Positions 20,622-34,280 of a DNA stretch of 64,000 nt are shown here, in pieces. The notes under the pieces were generated by a model. That model saw only the letters and a list, made by a program, of their open reading frames with translations, was not told where the DNA came from and searched no databases. This DNA comes from Manihot esculenta (taxonomy: Eukaryota; Streptophyta; Magnoliopsida; Malpighiales; Euphorbiaceae). Position 1 is the stretch's first letter, and each line of letters opens with the position of its first letter. The translations under genes were made by a program, and so were the position numbers. The stretch is from NCBI RefSeq assembly GCF_001659605.2, contig NC_035161.2:8460638-8524637 (forward strand). The letters are read 5' to 3'.

Positions 20622-23600
20622 TTACACAGGCGTGGCAGAAAGTAGAAAATCTGGCTGTAATCTCTGAAGCTGTATCCCACAAAAGGGACACAAGGGTTTC
20701 GTCAATTCTTCTGCTACTAAAGATTTTAAGTCTACAGGATATCCAGGCATTGTAAATAGAGTCTCTGGTGCCAATTTGGAGGCCCATCTGTTACAACACT
20801 TGCAATGCCATAATGGGGTTGCTGGGCAAACCTGCATAGAAACAGCACATCTAACCAATTTGTGGTTCTGCACGTCCACGTTACTGTTCTTGACGCCTTC
20901 GCAAAATGCAATCTCTGGCGAATTAAAAGGAACAGATGCTGAGCAATAGCTACATTGTTCCTCTACCCGATATACGTCGGACGACAGCCTGGTTTGTGTA
21001 ATATATAGGCATAAGATCACGAATATTACAAATAGCAAACATAAGAAAAGCAACAAAACATTGCAGAAAATAAGACCATTATCAAACAGTCGCCCAATGC
21101 ATGCGTATACTTATATATGATATCAAGAACTTTCTTCAGGACACTTCTGCCTCAACAAATAAGGCCCAGTTTTTAAGTCATGCAACAAGTATTAACAGTA
21201 AATTTTGACATTATTACCAAGTGAATTCAAACCTACTTGTTCCATCTAATGGATAATTTACCCATTCAATATTTTCCAGCTCATCAATTTCGCTCGACAC
21301 AATACCTAACAGGAATAAAGGGAGTGATTATGCTCAAAGACCTCTCTATAGCAGCTACTTCAATAGCTAACTTTATTGCATAAGAGTTTCTCAAGTTGGC
21401 TAAAATTCAATTCCACGTATTCAAGTCAAAGAAACCAAAGTTGCAATTCTTTCCTATCCATTGGAAGCAATGTCTCCTCTCTTGGTTCAAGGGAACTGAA
21501 GGGAAAGTAAAGTTCGAACCCTTGATTGACTGCCCTCCAGGACAGGAATCTAACCACTGAACTATTGAACATATGGGAAGACGATGGCTAAATTTGACAT
21601 CTAACTATTCTTTAAGAAAATAAGAGAGAGATACAAATAACGCTCTCAAAGCTACATATTTTCATCAAGAACAAACAAATTTATAAGGAATTTCAAATAA
21701 ATAGAACTTCTTAGCCCTCCTACTTCCAAATTAAGGCTTATTTATGGGTCTAGTTTCAACTTTCTCATGAAAAAAACATGATCAATAGTAAAATCAAAAT
21801 TGAGGACTTGATTGCACAATAATGAAATCTTAATGGGAAAACTTTCAAAGGCAAATCCAAACTCGTGCTTGAAAAAACAAAAGTACTCTCATTTTTAGGC
21901 CCTTGAAAAATTAAAATACAAAGAACAGGGTAGCAACAAATTAATTAAAATATTTGCAATATAAGGAATAAAGTAGCAAGATTTACCTGCTCTTATGTTT
22001 TTGAATTTCTGAAGCCAGGACTTTCACTTGATCATTGACATGATCCTGATTAAGTTGAATCCACTGCTCCATTTGTGCAATTCCAACAGGGCGCCAGTAT
22101 CCAGTTGCAGAAAAATTTTTGGCTGAAAAAGAAAAACTAAAAACCAAAAGCCTTTCACGGAGTTCTTTTTCACTTCTGGAAAGTAGCTCTATCCACAAAG
22201 TTTGTTGCTCTCCTGCAGCACTAGTAGGTTCTTCAAAGTTCAATTTACTGTTTATTTCATCAGCCTTCAACACAGATAGGACCAGGCATCGACAGATAAT
22301 ATTTAGCATGTGCAACTGGCGAGAAGTTATTTTTGTTAGATTAGGGGAGATGCGTGTCAAAACCTCATTAATGGAAAGGTCCGTATCTGAACCTAAATAT
22401 AACATAGCAAGCCAACTAGCTAGCACATGGTCCACATAGTCTGGCATAAGCTGCTTGAAAGCCAATAATGACGCTATGATATCCCAAATAACTAGAGGCT
22501 TATCTGGATTTTCAAAGGTTTTCAAACACCACAGAATGTTGGATTCCCAGTATAACAATTCGCTTTTGGAAAAACCAAGAAAAGATTCTTTGATGAAGTC
22601 TTGAGAAGTGTTGGACAACATATCTATTTCTTGTCCGCCAATCCAGAAGAATTCAACAATGGCCTTCTGTGCCCTGCATGTTTCCAGAAGATCAAATTAT
22701 AAATACACAACATATTTTCAAAGAAAATTGTGTAAAATAATTTTAGTTGCTGTCATGCTAAAGGATATTCCTTTATGACCTTCTCAAAACTACTCCTATA
22801 ATGATGGATACATTTCACTCTCAAAATTTGTTTTTCATTATTGACATGGTAACAACCTTCCTGTTTAAAATTAACTGCTAAGCCTACATGATAAAAATTT
22901 TAAAAAATTAATTATATAATAAATTTGTAAAACATATAACAGATTGATAGCATATATTAAAAACAACTTGAAAACCTAGTCTAAATAGGACTTCAAAAGA
23001 TGGCAAACTAGTATAGTTTCAAAGAGAAGCACAAATAAGACCGAGGATTCTAAAGGGGAGTTTAATAATGTTGAATCTCACATCGATTGTGGAAAGGGGT
23101 AATGTGCCCCTTATATAGGTCATAGGCACTCCTCCCCCTTGAGCTAGGTTTTGGGGTGAGTTAGGCCTGGCCCAACTTTAACATGGTATCAGAGTCTCCC
23201 CATCCGATGTTGGGCGCCCTATAAATGTGCCACGCACCAGTAAAAATTCTGGGCGTGAGGGGGTGTGTTGAATCTCACATCGGTTGTGGAAAGGGGTAAT
23301 GTGCCCCTTATATGGGCCATAGGGGCTCCTCTCCCTTGAGTTAGCTTTTGGGGTGAGTTAGACCTGGCCCATATTTAACAAATAAAAAGAAAAAAATACC
23401 AGGGAGGGAGAGAGAGTTGTAGAAATATGCATGCTGCATTTATTTTTTCAAAAAGAAAAAAGAAAGAAAGAAAGAAGCAGAATTAAATTTATGATTTGAT
23501 AAAAATTTAATTGAACAGATAGCATTTTAATATTTTAACTAAAACAAGTATTTTGCAGTTGAAATGACATACTAACAAATATATTTAAAATTTAAGCCTA

Positions 23601-26600
23601 CATGATATTCTTTTTCTAAGTTATTCTATTACAAATTGGTAAGACATCATACAAACTAGTTACATATATATAGAATAAATAAACAGTTTGGTTGCCCTTT
23701 ATATAAAAGAAGTTGAAAATTGAAAATAACCTAAATAGCCTTCCAAAGAAGGCGAACTAGTACAGTTTTGAATGGAGGCCGAAATAAGAGTTAAAAAGTT
23801 AATGGATAGTTTACTTAAGAAGAGAGGGGGAGAGATTCCTAGCATTAGCTATGCCATTCTCTCTTCCTTCTTCTCTTCTGCTTCATCTTTTTTGCTTAGG
23901 TATGAACACCTTACAGCAGCCACTAGCATTTCATTGTCATTCTTAAATTGCAAACATGAAACAGTATATCATGAACTAGCCCCTAGAAAACCCTGTTAAA
24001 TTCCAGGTAATATGTTATGTAACCAGAGTTTTCTTTAATAACAAGATACCAATTGCACAAAAGAAGGGACATGTTATAGTCGCTGAAAGACTAAAATAAA
24101 GTAGCTAAAATTCACATAAAAATAATCGAAATTTCACAAATCACATAGCTTTTCCAGTGGTTCACAATTTCAAGAGTAAGTTTTTGGAAGCGTTGAAATT
24201 TTGGAATTGAACTTTCACGCCAGCACCACTCTTATGGTTTAGGAAGTTATAGCTAATATGGAATACAGTGAGAATTAGGGTGGTAGAACCAATTTAACTT
24301 ATGTAGCCTAGGCTCAATCAGCCTCCCAACCTAACTAAGAAAATATTATAATATTAAACTAGAATTAATTTTCAGTAAATTTATGCATTAGATGCAGTTT
24401 GCCTGCCTAACAGAAGAAAGTCCGCATCCAAACTGGCTTGACCATTACATAGCATTGACGCCTTGACGCAAGCCCATTTATGTAAAACCACAGCCAGAGC
24501 AGCAACTAGGATGCAGGAGACCATTTCAAATCATGACATGCGATATCTAGGTAGAATAAACAGAAATACATTTGGATTTTATTTCTGGATTTTGAAGCAT
24601 TTGACTTCTCTATTCATTTTTATTTAACTTCAGTATCCTTGCTCTCCTTGTAGTTAGACCTAAGGCTTTGTCCAACTGAGTTCAGTTGCACTGTATTCTT
24701 CAACCTTTTTTTTCTTTTTGCTGTTCTTCATGTTCATCCTACTATAGGTATTCAACAATTACTGAATTTGTAAAGCATTTATTGTTTTAGGACAGCAATT
24801 AACTCACCTTGCCTCATACATATGATCTAATTGTTCAATATCAAGATTCCGGACCTACAAATTTCAAACACAAATTCATCAGTGTCATGTGCACAAGGAT
24901 AATCTAGCCTGACAGCCATCATTATTATGGTGAGTAAATCACAATCGTTTGATCATCATCAAACATACACACGCACACACATATATATATATGAATCAAT
25001 GGAACCCAGAACTTGCTTCAACCTGTCTAGCATCATCATCCCATGGTTGTTGGTTAAAGTCACATAATTCAGATTATCAGTGTAATATTAGTTCACACCA
25101 TGCAACGAATTTAATTGATATTAATTCCCTCTTTAAAGACTAAAAGAGAGAAAGGATTACACTAATCATGAAGCCAGAAAGTTTGCAATTTCAATATAAA
25201 TAAACATATATTTGAATGTCTACAGGAGTGTACCCAAGCACACATAAAAGTAGCAAGCATGCATGTGTTTTGTGTATAGAGATGGAAAAAAGCGCATGCA
25301 CGACATCACATTTATATGAGTTTTCATAATGAAACGATCCCTTTTGTTTTTCACATTAAAAAACAAAACTTAAATGTAATTGGTATTTAAATGACAGGAA
25401 ATTTCCCAAAGAAGCTTTCCACTTGATTGAAACATGGGAAGAATTTTAAAACTAATCATGTTTGACTGGACCTTAATTAAGGATGTTAGCGGAAAGGAAC
25501 TTTTGTTTGTCATAATTTGCTTTGAGATAGTAACTATCAATTTCATATGGAACTTAATTAAATAAATCAATTACAGGAACAAATCCTTTTCTTGGATACT
25601 AAATTAAAATACTTACTGAAATGGGAAATAAAAAAAAAAAGATGCATATATTGCAAGAGAGTTGGGATTCTCTCTATTTTGTATCTTCTCTCTATGTTGT
25701 ATCATATTCCCCCTTAAATAGAAAAGGATTTAAACTACTATAGCTATGAGCTACAATACAATGAAATACTTGGAAAGAGAAGGTGGCAAGGCTATGCACT
25801 AAATTTGAAAGGTCATGTAAATTTGCCTATATTAAAAAGAATTTCAAGAGTTAAGGGGGCCATGAACCCCTTGCTCTACCACTGTCTCCTGTATTTGTCA
25901 CATCATCACATTCTACTTTGTTAAATTTGGGCCAGGCCTAACTCACCCCAAAAGCTAGCTCAAGGGGAGGAGTGCCTATGGCCCATGTAAGGGGCACATT
26001 ACCCCTTTCCATAACCGATGTGGGATTCAACACACCCTCTCACGCCCAGAATTTTTACTGGTGCGTGGCACATTTATGGGGCGCCCAATATCAGATGGGG
26101 AGGCTCTGATACCATGTTAAATTTGGGTCAGGCCTAACTCACCCCAAAAGCTAGCTCAAGGGGGAGGAGTGCCTATGGCCCATATAAGGGGCACATTACC
26201 CCTTTCCACAACCGATGTGGGATTCAACGTACTTAATAAAGAGAGGTGGGAGAAAAGTCTTGAATTGGTCCATAATAAAAAAGAGGCATAGCTCCAATGC
26301 TAATGGAAAAAATAGTGAGAAACGACAAAATGATAAAATACTTATCCAAGCAAAAGGGAATGAATAATTTTTATTAGTTTATAACAAAACAATCAAGCTC
26401 CAGCATGCCTGGTTTACCGCTTTCTCAACCGATCTACCACAATATTAATTGTGGTGGCACTATGAACCAGTAATGAAAATTTTCCACAGCTTATTTTGAA
26501 TTATAACCAGGTTGTCTGCTTTTAAAGTAGAATGATGGTAGTTGAACAAGTTGGCAACTTATGTATTCAAATGCTTGGTGCACGTCCAAGGCAGTATGCA

Positions 26601-29600
26601 TGTTTATTATTGTAAAGATAACAGTTATTATGACGATAACAATCATTACATTAACTAAATTACAATTAACAAGCCATCTCTGCGCTGTCATGGGGTCTCA
26701 CAACTTACCTATGCATCAAAAATGAAAAGGACCAAAATTTATTACATTTTTATGATTCACAACACTTCTTAATATATCTTTCATATCAGCCTATGCTGTG
26801 AAACGTATATCACAGAAGCTAAAGTGTCTCTTGTGAACACAATTCTGAGAAATCTGAAAACACTGATGGATGATTGGGGGAAAATTTTAACAGGAATTTA
26901 AATGTGTAGGAGAAACTAAAGCAAGCTGATGGTAAATAAAAGCTTTGGGGAAATGAGTAACATACTGTAGCAACTACAAGATTTCCAGGAGATGATGCTA
27001 CACCCATGCATGAAAAGAACACATCTGGAAGCTGCAGAAAAATTTTAACAGTTCTTGAGCCAGCATAAAACTTTTCAAAATAAACAATACAAAATAAAAT
27101 ACAATAAGCCAGAAAGGTTAACATCATACATCAGTTGAACTCCTCAGACTAGGAGTACATGATGGAATGGATACTTCACAAAGAGAATTCCCACATAATA
27201 GCCAGCTACGAACATAATTATCCTGACACATTAGTTAAAACAAATATATATAACTATAATTGATTAATGGCGCAATACTGAGTCAACTTGATGCCTTATG
27301 TACCATACATAAACAAAAGTAAAAAAGAATCATGTTTAACAGTATATCAGATTGTTTCTTCCACCCACTGTCTAGCAACCTGACCTTACATAGGATATCT
27401 CACAGGTAGGGCCATGTGGAATAAGTATGGCTGTAGCAGTAATGGCAGCACTTGCCCTTACTGCAACAACCCACCCTTTTATTAAAACTTAAACCATTTG
27501 GATTTCTCCATACAACAAGGAGGTTTAGATTGCCATTGACTTTAGAATTTAGATTTGATTTGGGTTAGCTTAAAACTAATTGGTACACTACAAATTGGAC
27601 TAAACATAAGAGTTGACTGAATGCTTATTGCTTAAACTAAAAGCAACAATCATATATAGTTTGTTAATTTTATTTTCTCTGAACTTTTATGATTTTAAGA
27701 AAACTATCCACTAAATTGAACTCACGTATGTATGCATTAAAGGTTTTTTATTTTAATTTTTTGCCCACCTCAACATTTTTAGTGCAATTTTCTTTCATTG
27801 TTTCTATGAATAAATTACAATTGTCTAGCTGAATATCCTGAAAGTGATGCAACCCAAGACACTAAAGCTCAGGCCATTCTAGCAAACATGCAAATTTGCA
27901 AAATATCCTTCTCTCGAAGACTTTATATCTTCTTAGGCAGTAGCTAGTTGATATGAATGAACAAAAATACAAGGTGCCTTCTATCATTAGTTCACTACTT
28001 TGTTTTTGTATTCACTTCATTTACACATTATTACATTGGATTAACCATATTAATTAATTCAATGGTGGTTATCTACAAGTAAGATTTACTTCACTAAAAA
28101 CAAAGTACTGCAGAATTTCTTCAAATATAAGACCATTTAAGGTCCAGGAAATACCCAAGAATGTCCTAAATATAAACCTATACAAAACCTAGACCATAAT
28201 TCTAAGTTTTTCAAGAGTTCAAATTTGTGATTTCTTGAGCTTCATGCTGTAAGGATCATGTCCATCAAATATCTAGTTATCTGGTATACTGTAAAATGAT
28301 AAAACAATGGACCAGTAACTAATTTGTGCCGGTAACAAATGTAATTAACAAAACTTCACCTCTTGCAGTGAAACTGTCTTTCACCATCCTCATAGTTCAA
28401 ATTTTCTATGACTATCTGTACTCATTCATACTAAAATTCCACTAACGCAGCTTTGTGACTACTAAAATCTTAAAGATGTTGCATAAACTCATTGTTCAGC
28501 AAGTAATAATTTTATAAAGAGAAAGTATTTTATTATATGAGGGATTACAGTTGTTTAATGCTCCAAAGGTAAATGCTTGAATCCTAATGACGGCCAATTT
28601 TTAAAATATAACACTTGATTACTTTTTCTTCTCTTTCTTTATCTTTTGGTTTCTATTTCTTTGATTGCAAAAAAATTAATTTTCTTATTTCTTTCCTATA
28701 AAATGCTAGCATCAACAATACCCGTGATAATATGGGCAAATGGCGTCACTGACGCAGCTGAAAACACTGGTGAAACATCAAATTTGAAATTATGTCCAAA
28801 CTTGTAACAAATTCAATTCACATAAAGCATCTTCAGATGTAGAAGACTATTTTCAATTCAACGGACTATTGAAGACCTTCATGACATTAATACCTGACCA
28901 CAGCTGTACAAACAACACCCATCAAAAGCCCATGCTAAACCTGTAACCTGATGAATTTTTGAACAAATAAGTAACTACTGAGTCTTGAAACTGTAAAAGA
29001 CTGATCAACTGTGAGAAACTTACAACATAGTCATGAGCATCCTGTGAACAAACTTTATCAAACTTGCAACTAGGTATGTCACATGTCCATACTTCAATTG
29101 AACCAGATCCCTTACCAACTGCTAAGAGAATTTTGTGTGGTGCCTGAACAGGTGTTACTAGTGAAAGTACTGACACTGGGACAAAACTGCCAAATATAAC
29201 CTATTTGGAAATGAAATGTCAGAATGTAATTATTTAAAAAATACTGATCCTTGTGTTAAATTGTGAAGACTATAAATAGAGCTACCTCCTTCAGTAGAAA
29301 AAATGGAGCATTACTAGATTCTGATTCCAGCAATTCGTCACCATTCCCCAGCCAGATCTTCACACTGAAGAAAATTATTGGAAATGTTACAGGTAAAATT
29401 TCCTTCTTTTGTAGCAATGGGATGAAGTGAAATCAAATACATTGATTTGGATATTGGAGAGAAGGGCCAGTTCATTTCACCTAAAAGTATAAGACCATTC
29501 AATATCTAAGTTCCAATAATAAATTGTATTGAATTTCTACCATGTGTACAAGGAGTTTGATAAATGCTTCCAAATAATATTTTGTAGTGTTTAGTGAGAA

Positions 29601-32600
29601 TACAATTACTTTAGAAAGCATTCTCACTACACAATTACTTTAGAAAGCATTTACTTTCTTTGAACATTCAAAGGAAAAGGTATATGGAGATCAAATTAAT
29701 GAGATAACATAATGAAAGTAAAATTTATTCTAGATTCTCAAATACACATAACATACAAGATGTGTAACTACTGTTTCAAAGAGTAAAAAAAGATGTATAA
29801 CTATTAGGAATAGAAAGGCATGTTACTTAACATCATTTATGGCATATCAATATATGCTAAACACCTCTTGTGCTTATCCACAAGAAATTATTGGTTAAGA
29901 ACTGAACAGAAATTTTGACATTACCTAACTCACCTCCCATCAGAACTTGCACTAGCCAATAAAACCTGATTATTAGCCTTAGAACCAAGTAATGCCAAAT
30001 TGATGGCAGTGACCCACGAAATATGTGCTTGTAGAATCCCAACAAGCACAACACCAGGAGAGACTCTACTGTGCTCAATAGAGTAGCATTGTGGTGCATG
30101 TATTCTCCAGATTGAAATTTTACCAGACTTTCCTCCAACTGCAAATATAGAGAATCTGGGGGACGAAACATCTTGTGCTGCCGTACAGATTTTAGATGAC
30201 AAGCACAACACTGGTGACCAGGCAACAACAATTGATGACAGCATATCACTACGAGAAGCATATTGGTCTGCAGGTATCTGCAGGAATGAGCAGTTGTTAT
30301 TATTATTATTATTATTAACTTCTGTCAGGTCTAGTCTCAGTAAAAGAATTAAGCAAAAGGTAGGAAGAAAGGTTCAAATGACATTTAATAATCATGCAAA
30401 GATGGATATTAAACTGCAGTTGTTTATTCTGTATTAAGATATATATAATATTCTAGTGAGTCTACTAGCCAAATAAACAAGGGATCTTAGTCCAAGCACA
30501 ATGAGGATTTGAAGTAATATTTGTCTATATCAATCAATATAACATCTCAATTCCACAGAATCTTGATTAAAGGACATTCCAGCAATTATACTTTCCATTG
30601 ACCTGTGCAATACATTCAAACCCCAGAAGATGGGAGACTTTCTTGACAGAAGTGAATCTTACACTATTATCATGCTTATTATTCTTGTTAAATTTGGGTC
30701 AGACCTAACTCACTAGCTCAAGGGGAGGAGTGATTATGGCCGACACATTACCCCTTTCCCAAACTGGTGTGGGATTCAACAATTCTATCTAATTTACACG
30801 ACTTTTCTACGATAGATACTTATTTGGTAAATCACACCTGCTAGATATTTTGAGTCTTAATTTGGTTAATTCAACCAATTAACTAACTAAACCAACTACC
30901 AAATCAACCCCATGGTGTCCTAAATACAAATTTAAATTTTACAACATTTAAAAGAAAACCTAAATCAAGGGTGAAGAGAGAAAGAGAATGTGAAAAACTA
31001 CAATCCAATCCTGTGAAAGCTTACCTTATGCAATTTCTCTTCCCTTGTATCAGTGTGAGAGCCAGATCCAGCATGGGACTTCTCACCATTTCTAAAACCA
31101 ATCAGTTTGCCTCCAAAAGTTTCAGTATCCTTATTAATAGAACATGGCAATTTAAAGACGATACAAAATATGCATAAACATAGGAAAAGATAAAACATGT
31201 TAATGATAGAAAAATCTATAATAGCAGCACTCAAATGCTTTCCAAATTCCAATCTCATTATTCTTCTCCGATCATCCTTATTCTAGTAATCTAGTCTAGT
31301 TTAAAAACCAAAGAATGGAAAATTAGTTTATTTACTACTGTTGTAGACCCAACATAATGTAAAAGAATTCGCATTACTAGAACCTCATTTGCATAGCTGC
31401 TGGAGTGATAGACTTGAACAGAATGGACAGTAACATAAAAACCACGGTATGGATGGATCTTGTTAAATTTGGGCCAGGTCTAACTCACCCCAAAAGCTAG
31501 CTCAAGAGGGAGGAGTGCCTATAGCCCATATAAGGGGCACATTACCCCTTTCCACAACCGATGTGGGATTCAACACACCCCCTCACGCCCAGAATTTTTA
31601 CTGGTGCGTGGCACATTTATGGGGCGCCCAACATCGGACCCCGACTCTGATACCATGTTAAATTTGAGCCAGGCTTAACTCACCCCAAAAGCTAGCTCAA
31701 GGGGAAGGAGTGCCTATGGCCCATATAAGGGGCACATTACCCCTTTTCACAACCGATGTGGGATTCAACAGATCTCTTGCAGCATTGTTTTATGATGTTG
31801 GAATGCATGCACAGGACTCCAATAACAAATGGGCCACAAATAAATACAGCATAATTCTTTTAAACAAAAAAGGATTGAAAATAAGAGGAAAGAAAAAATA
31901 AGGAAAGAGATTTTTACATTCCATTAGTTGTATGGCCTCTTCTTCGTTTACGCTCCTTTCCAGTAATAGTGCTTGGAAACACATCAGCATGATTATCACC
32001 GAGTTTTACTTGCGTTGTTTGATCCTATTGGAAGGCATAGATATTCACAATATGATGGCTAAAAGATTACAACTTCAACTTCAGTTAAACTGATTTAACA
32101 TAATGAACTTACATGAACAATCTCTGAGTTAAGAATTTCTGACTCCCCAAAATTTGTTCTTGCAAGATAAACATATAACCTATCTGATATATCTATAACC
32201 TACAAAAATTCAAAACAAGAGAATTTATAATAGTGATCAACACAATATAAATACCAAGGAAATCCTAAACATACAAAATGAAAGGCCCAACTTGAAAAAC
32301 AAACAAATGAGACTACTGATTTTAATTTTATTCAAACAAATCAATGACGTCATAGCTGTTGACTGTTGTACAGTGGTTAAAAACAAATATTTTGGCAGAA
32401 AGAAAATGTAACTAGCATTTTTAAGCTATTACTCCACAAGACCCAGAAACACAAGGAATAATGTAGATATGCAATGTTTTCTCACCTCAAAATACAAGTA
32501 TGTCTAGTTTCTTCAATATTTACATATATGTCACACCTATATATTTGTCCTTAAGCTAATCCTTTCTCAAACCTAGCAACCAAAGAATGAGTTCAACAAC

Positions 32601-34280
32601 AATCAAATTTTATCTTCTCATTTAATCTCATCCCTCTCCCCGAGGTTCATGTAAAAAAATAATTCACACCAATGTTCTTTCACATGAAATGTTATGTGGT
32701 TTCTTCAATTAATATTTTGCTCTTATTTTCATGTAGGTTTTGTTTATCTTGTGAATCTAGAAGTTTTCACTTTGCTTATTTGATGATTTCTTTAGATACT
32801 ATGAGATTAATGACGTGTTCATTTCTGGATTATCCCACACAGATTTCATGGTAGTGATCATACAATTTTATTATGTAACGTTTGTTCCTATGATGATTTC
32901 TTTAGATACTATGAGATCAATGATGTATTCAAATAGTTTGGATTATACCCCACAGTTTCAAGGTGATGATGCAATTTTATTACGCAAGGCTTGCTCATAT
33001 AACTGGATCGTTTACATCAATGATGGTGCAGGCTAGAAGCAGATTTGTGATCTAATAAGCAGGGTAGGTGAAAGTAGATTATGGCTAGCTTAACTTGAAT
33101 GGCGGAGCAAGTGCGTTGAGGGAAAAGGGACATACAGCTTTTTGTTTTCATGACCCATGATAGGCTCATTGGTTCTCATTTAACTAAGACAGAATCTTGT
33201 TACTCCAAAACCAAAGGTGGTTATTCAATTTCAATAGTTCCACCAGTTTCTTCATTTAACAATAAGTTGTGAAATCAAGAGTTCCGATGATATACCTCTA
33301 TCCACTCGGCACAAAAATCACAAAAAGGTGATCGATAAAGCTTTACATGTCCTTCTGTGGTGCAAACTGCGAGCAAGCACCTACATAGATTACATTATAA
33401 GAAGATAAAATTATATTACCAGTTCTTATCCCTCTTAGGTATTACCTTAATCTAATGAAATTCAAGTGCAGAAAAAAAAATAGTGTCATATCAACATGTG
33501 GCTAATTAGGTTAGTTTGCTACCCAAAGTTAGGAGCCATTCCAACTGGAGACCAAGAAATTGAACGCACACATGGTCGACGATCCCGAGACAAAGCATTG
33601 GAGAGCAAACATCCGGCGAGCAAATCTGTAAACATCCCAAATTATAATATATGTTCAAGGTGCCTAAGACAGACAGCATAGAAAAATTTTCCAATTTGTA
33701 CTTTTAAGTGAACAAGAAAAAAAAGACTAACAAAATGCTAACCTACAAACATGGTAGTATTTTCCAGTTCTAGGTCTAGTTATTCTCTTACCTTCTTTTT
33801 TTACCAGCCCAATTGAGTAAGGTTCACAGGTACGAATGGTGATTAAGCCTCGAGGTCCAAATGTCAATGCTGGATTCTGATAATTAAGAAAATACATTGA
33901 AATAAAAAAGCAAGCTTATTAATCTGGCTTTAAAAAAAAAATCCCGAATCTCAACTACTACCAAACTTTGTTTGAGGTCTTTTTTAGCACTGTTTATTAA
34001 AAGTTTCAAACTTGCTCGAAGTTATGGCTTCACTAATCAACTTCTCAAAACAGAGTCAAGCCCAATTATTTCAGAAACATGAAGTACATACCCGTTGATT
34101 TTTTTTTTTTAAGAAGAAAAAGGGTGGAAATAAAAATCAAAGTGGGAAATATGGTGACATTACCAGAATGGTGACGATGGGACCACAAGCGACGGCGATA
34201 AGGTTCTCGTCAGACCAAGCTATGGCGTTTGGGTACATTGGTGAAGCCACCAGCTGAGTACGTTGAAATCTAGAAGCCAT
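20622..34280 (-). CDS. GTF3C4: General transcription factor 3C polypeptide 4 (TFIIIC90-like), 17 exons, 874 aa
   Basis: Subunit of TFIIIC, which binds internal promoters of RNA polymerase III genes. Exons, 5' to 3': 34280-34164, 33876-33792, 33625-33523, 33380-33296, 32199-32113, 32024-31918, 31091-31025, 30277-29934, 29364-29286, 29200-29024, 28947-28894, 27222-27130, 27031-26966, 24854-24808, 22673-21987, 21292-21233, 20988-20622. All joins keep frame (2625 nt). The N-terminal half carries WD40-type repeats (IAWSDENLIAVACG, ISWSPVG, VVAWSPVL, SASSDGSVKIWLG), matching the TFIIIC delta-subunit propeller. A basic patch KERKRRR is probably a nuclear signal. The last ~110 residues are a Cys-rich zinc-binding domain: C765/C768, C815/C817/C818, C853/C856 (zf-TFIIIC). 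The length is close to the Arabidopsis At3g49400 protein. The acceptor of exon 7 (31092-31094, after GGTTTTAG) was chosen by frame. Confidence 0.92.
21440..21570 (-). mobile_element. tRNA-derived SINE in a GTF3C4 intron
   Basis: On the minus strand a pol III box A (TAGTTCAGTGGTTAGA, 21550-21565) is followed by box B (GGGTTCGAACTT, 21511-21522), spaced as in a tRNA promoter, and then a non-tRNA body. It lies in the intron between exons 15 and 16. Its 3' end and target duplications are not resolved, and it cannot fold as a full tRNA. Confidence 0.65.
23069..23380 (+). mobile_element. TRIM retroelement copy A
   Basis: Terminal-repeat retrotransposon in miniature: two 115-bp LTRs (23069-23183 and 23266-23380; TGTTGAATC...TTTAACA), a primer-binding site TGGTATCAGAGTC starting at 23184 that matches initiator tRNA-Met, about 80 bp of internal sequence and a GGGCGTGAGGGGG polypurine tract. 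Perfect target duplication AATAA (23064-23068, 23381-23385). No coding capacity. The LTRs differ at about 11 of 115 positions, so it is old. It lies in the GTF3C4 intron between exons 14 and 15, opposite to the gene. Confidence 0.93.
25919..26229 (-). mobile_element. TRIM retroelement copy B
   Basis: Same family as copy A, in minus orientation: the primer-binding site reads CTCTGATACCA on the plus strand near 26105-26115. Target duplication TACTT (25914-25918 and 26230-26234). The first base of the 5' LTR is changed (plus strand ends AACG instead of AACA). It lies in the intron between exons 13 and 14 of GTF3C4, same sense as the gene. Confidence 0.92.
30686..30781 (-). mobile_element. TRIM solo LTR, copy C
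   Basis: A single LTR of the same family with an internal deletion of about 19 bp, flanked by the perfect duplication ATTCT (30681-30685 and 30782-30786). It has no primer-binding site or second LTR. It lies in the GTF3C4 intron between exons 7 and 8. Confidence 0.88.
31461..31770 (-). mobile_element. TRIM retroelement copy D
   Basis: Complete copy with both LTRs, primer-binding site (CTCTGATACCA on the plus strand near 31644-31654) and target duplication GATCT (31456-31460 and 31771-31775). It lies in the GTF3C4 intron between exons 6 and 7. Confidence 0.93.
32781..33000. repeat. 110-bp tandem duplication in a GTF3C4 intron
   Basis: TGATGATTTCTTTAGATACT recurs at 32781 and 32891. The two ~110-bp copies are diverged, with shared blocks such as ATACAATTTTATTA/ATGCAATTTTATTA. 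It lies between exons 4 and 5. Confidence 0.75.
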
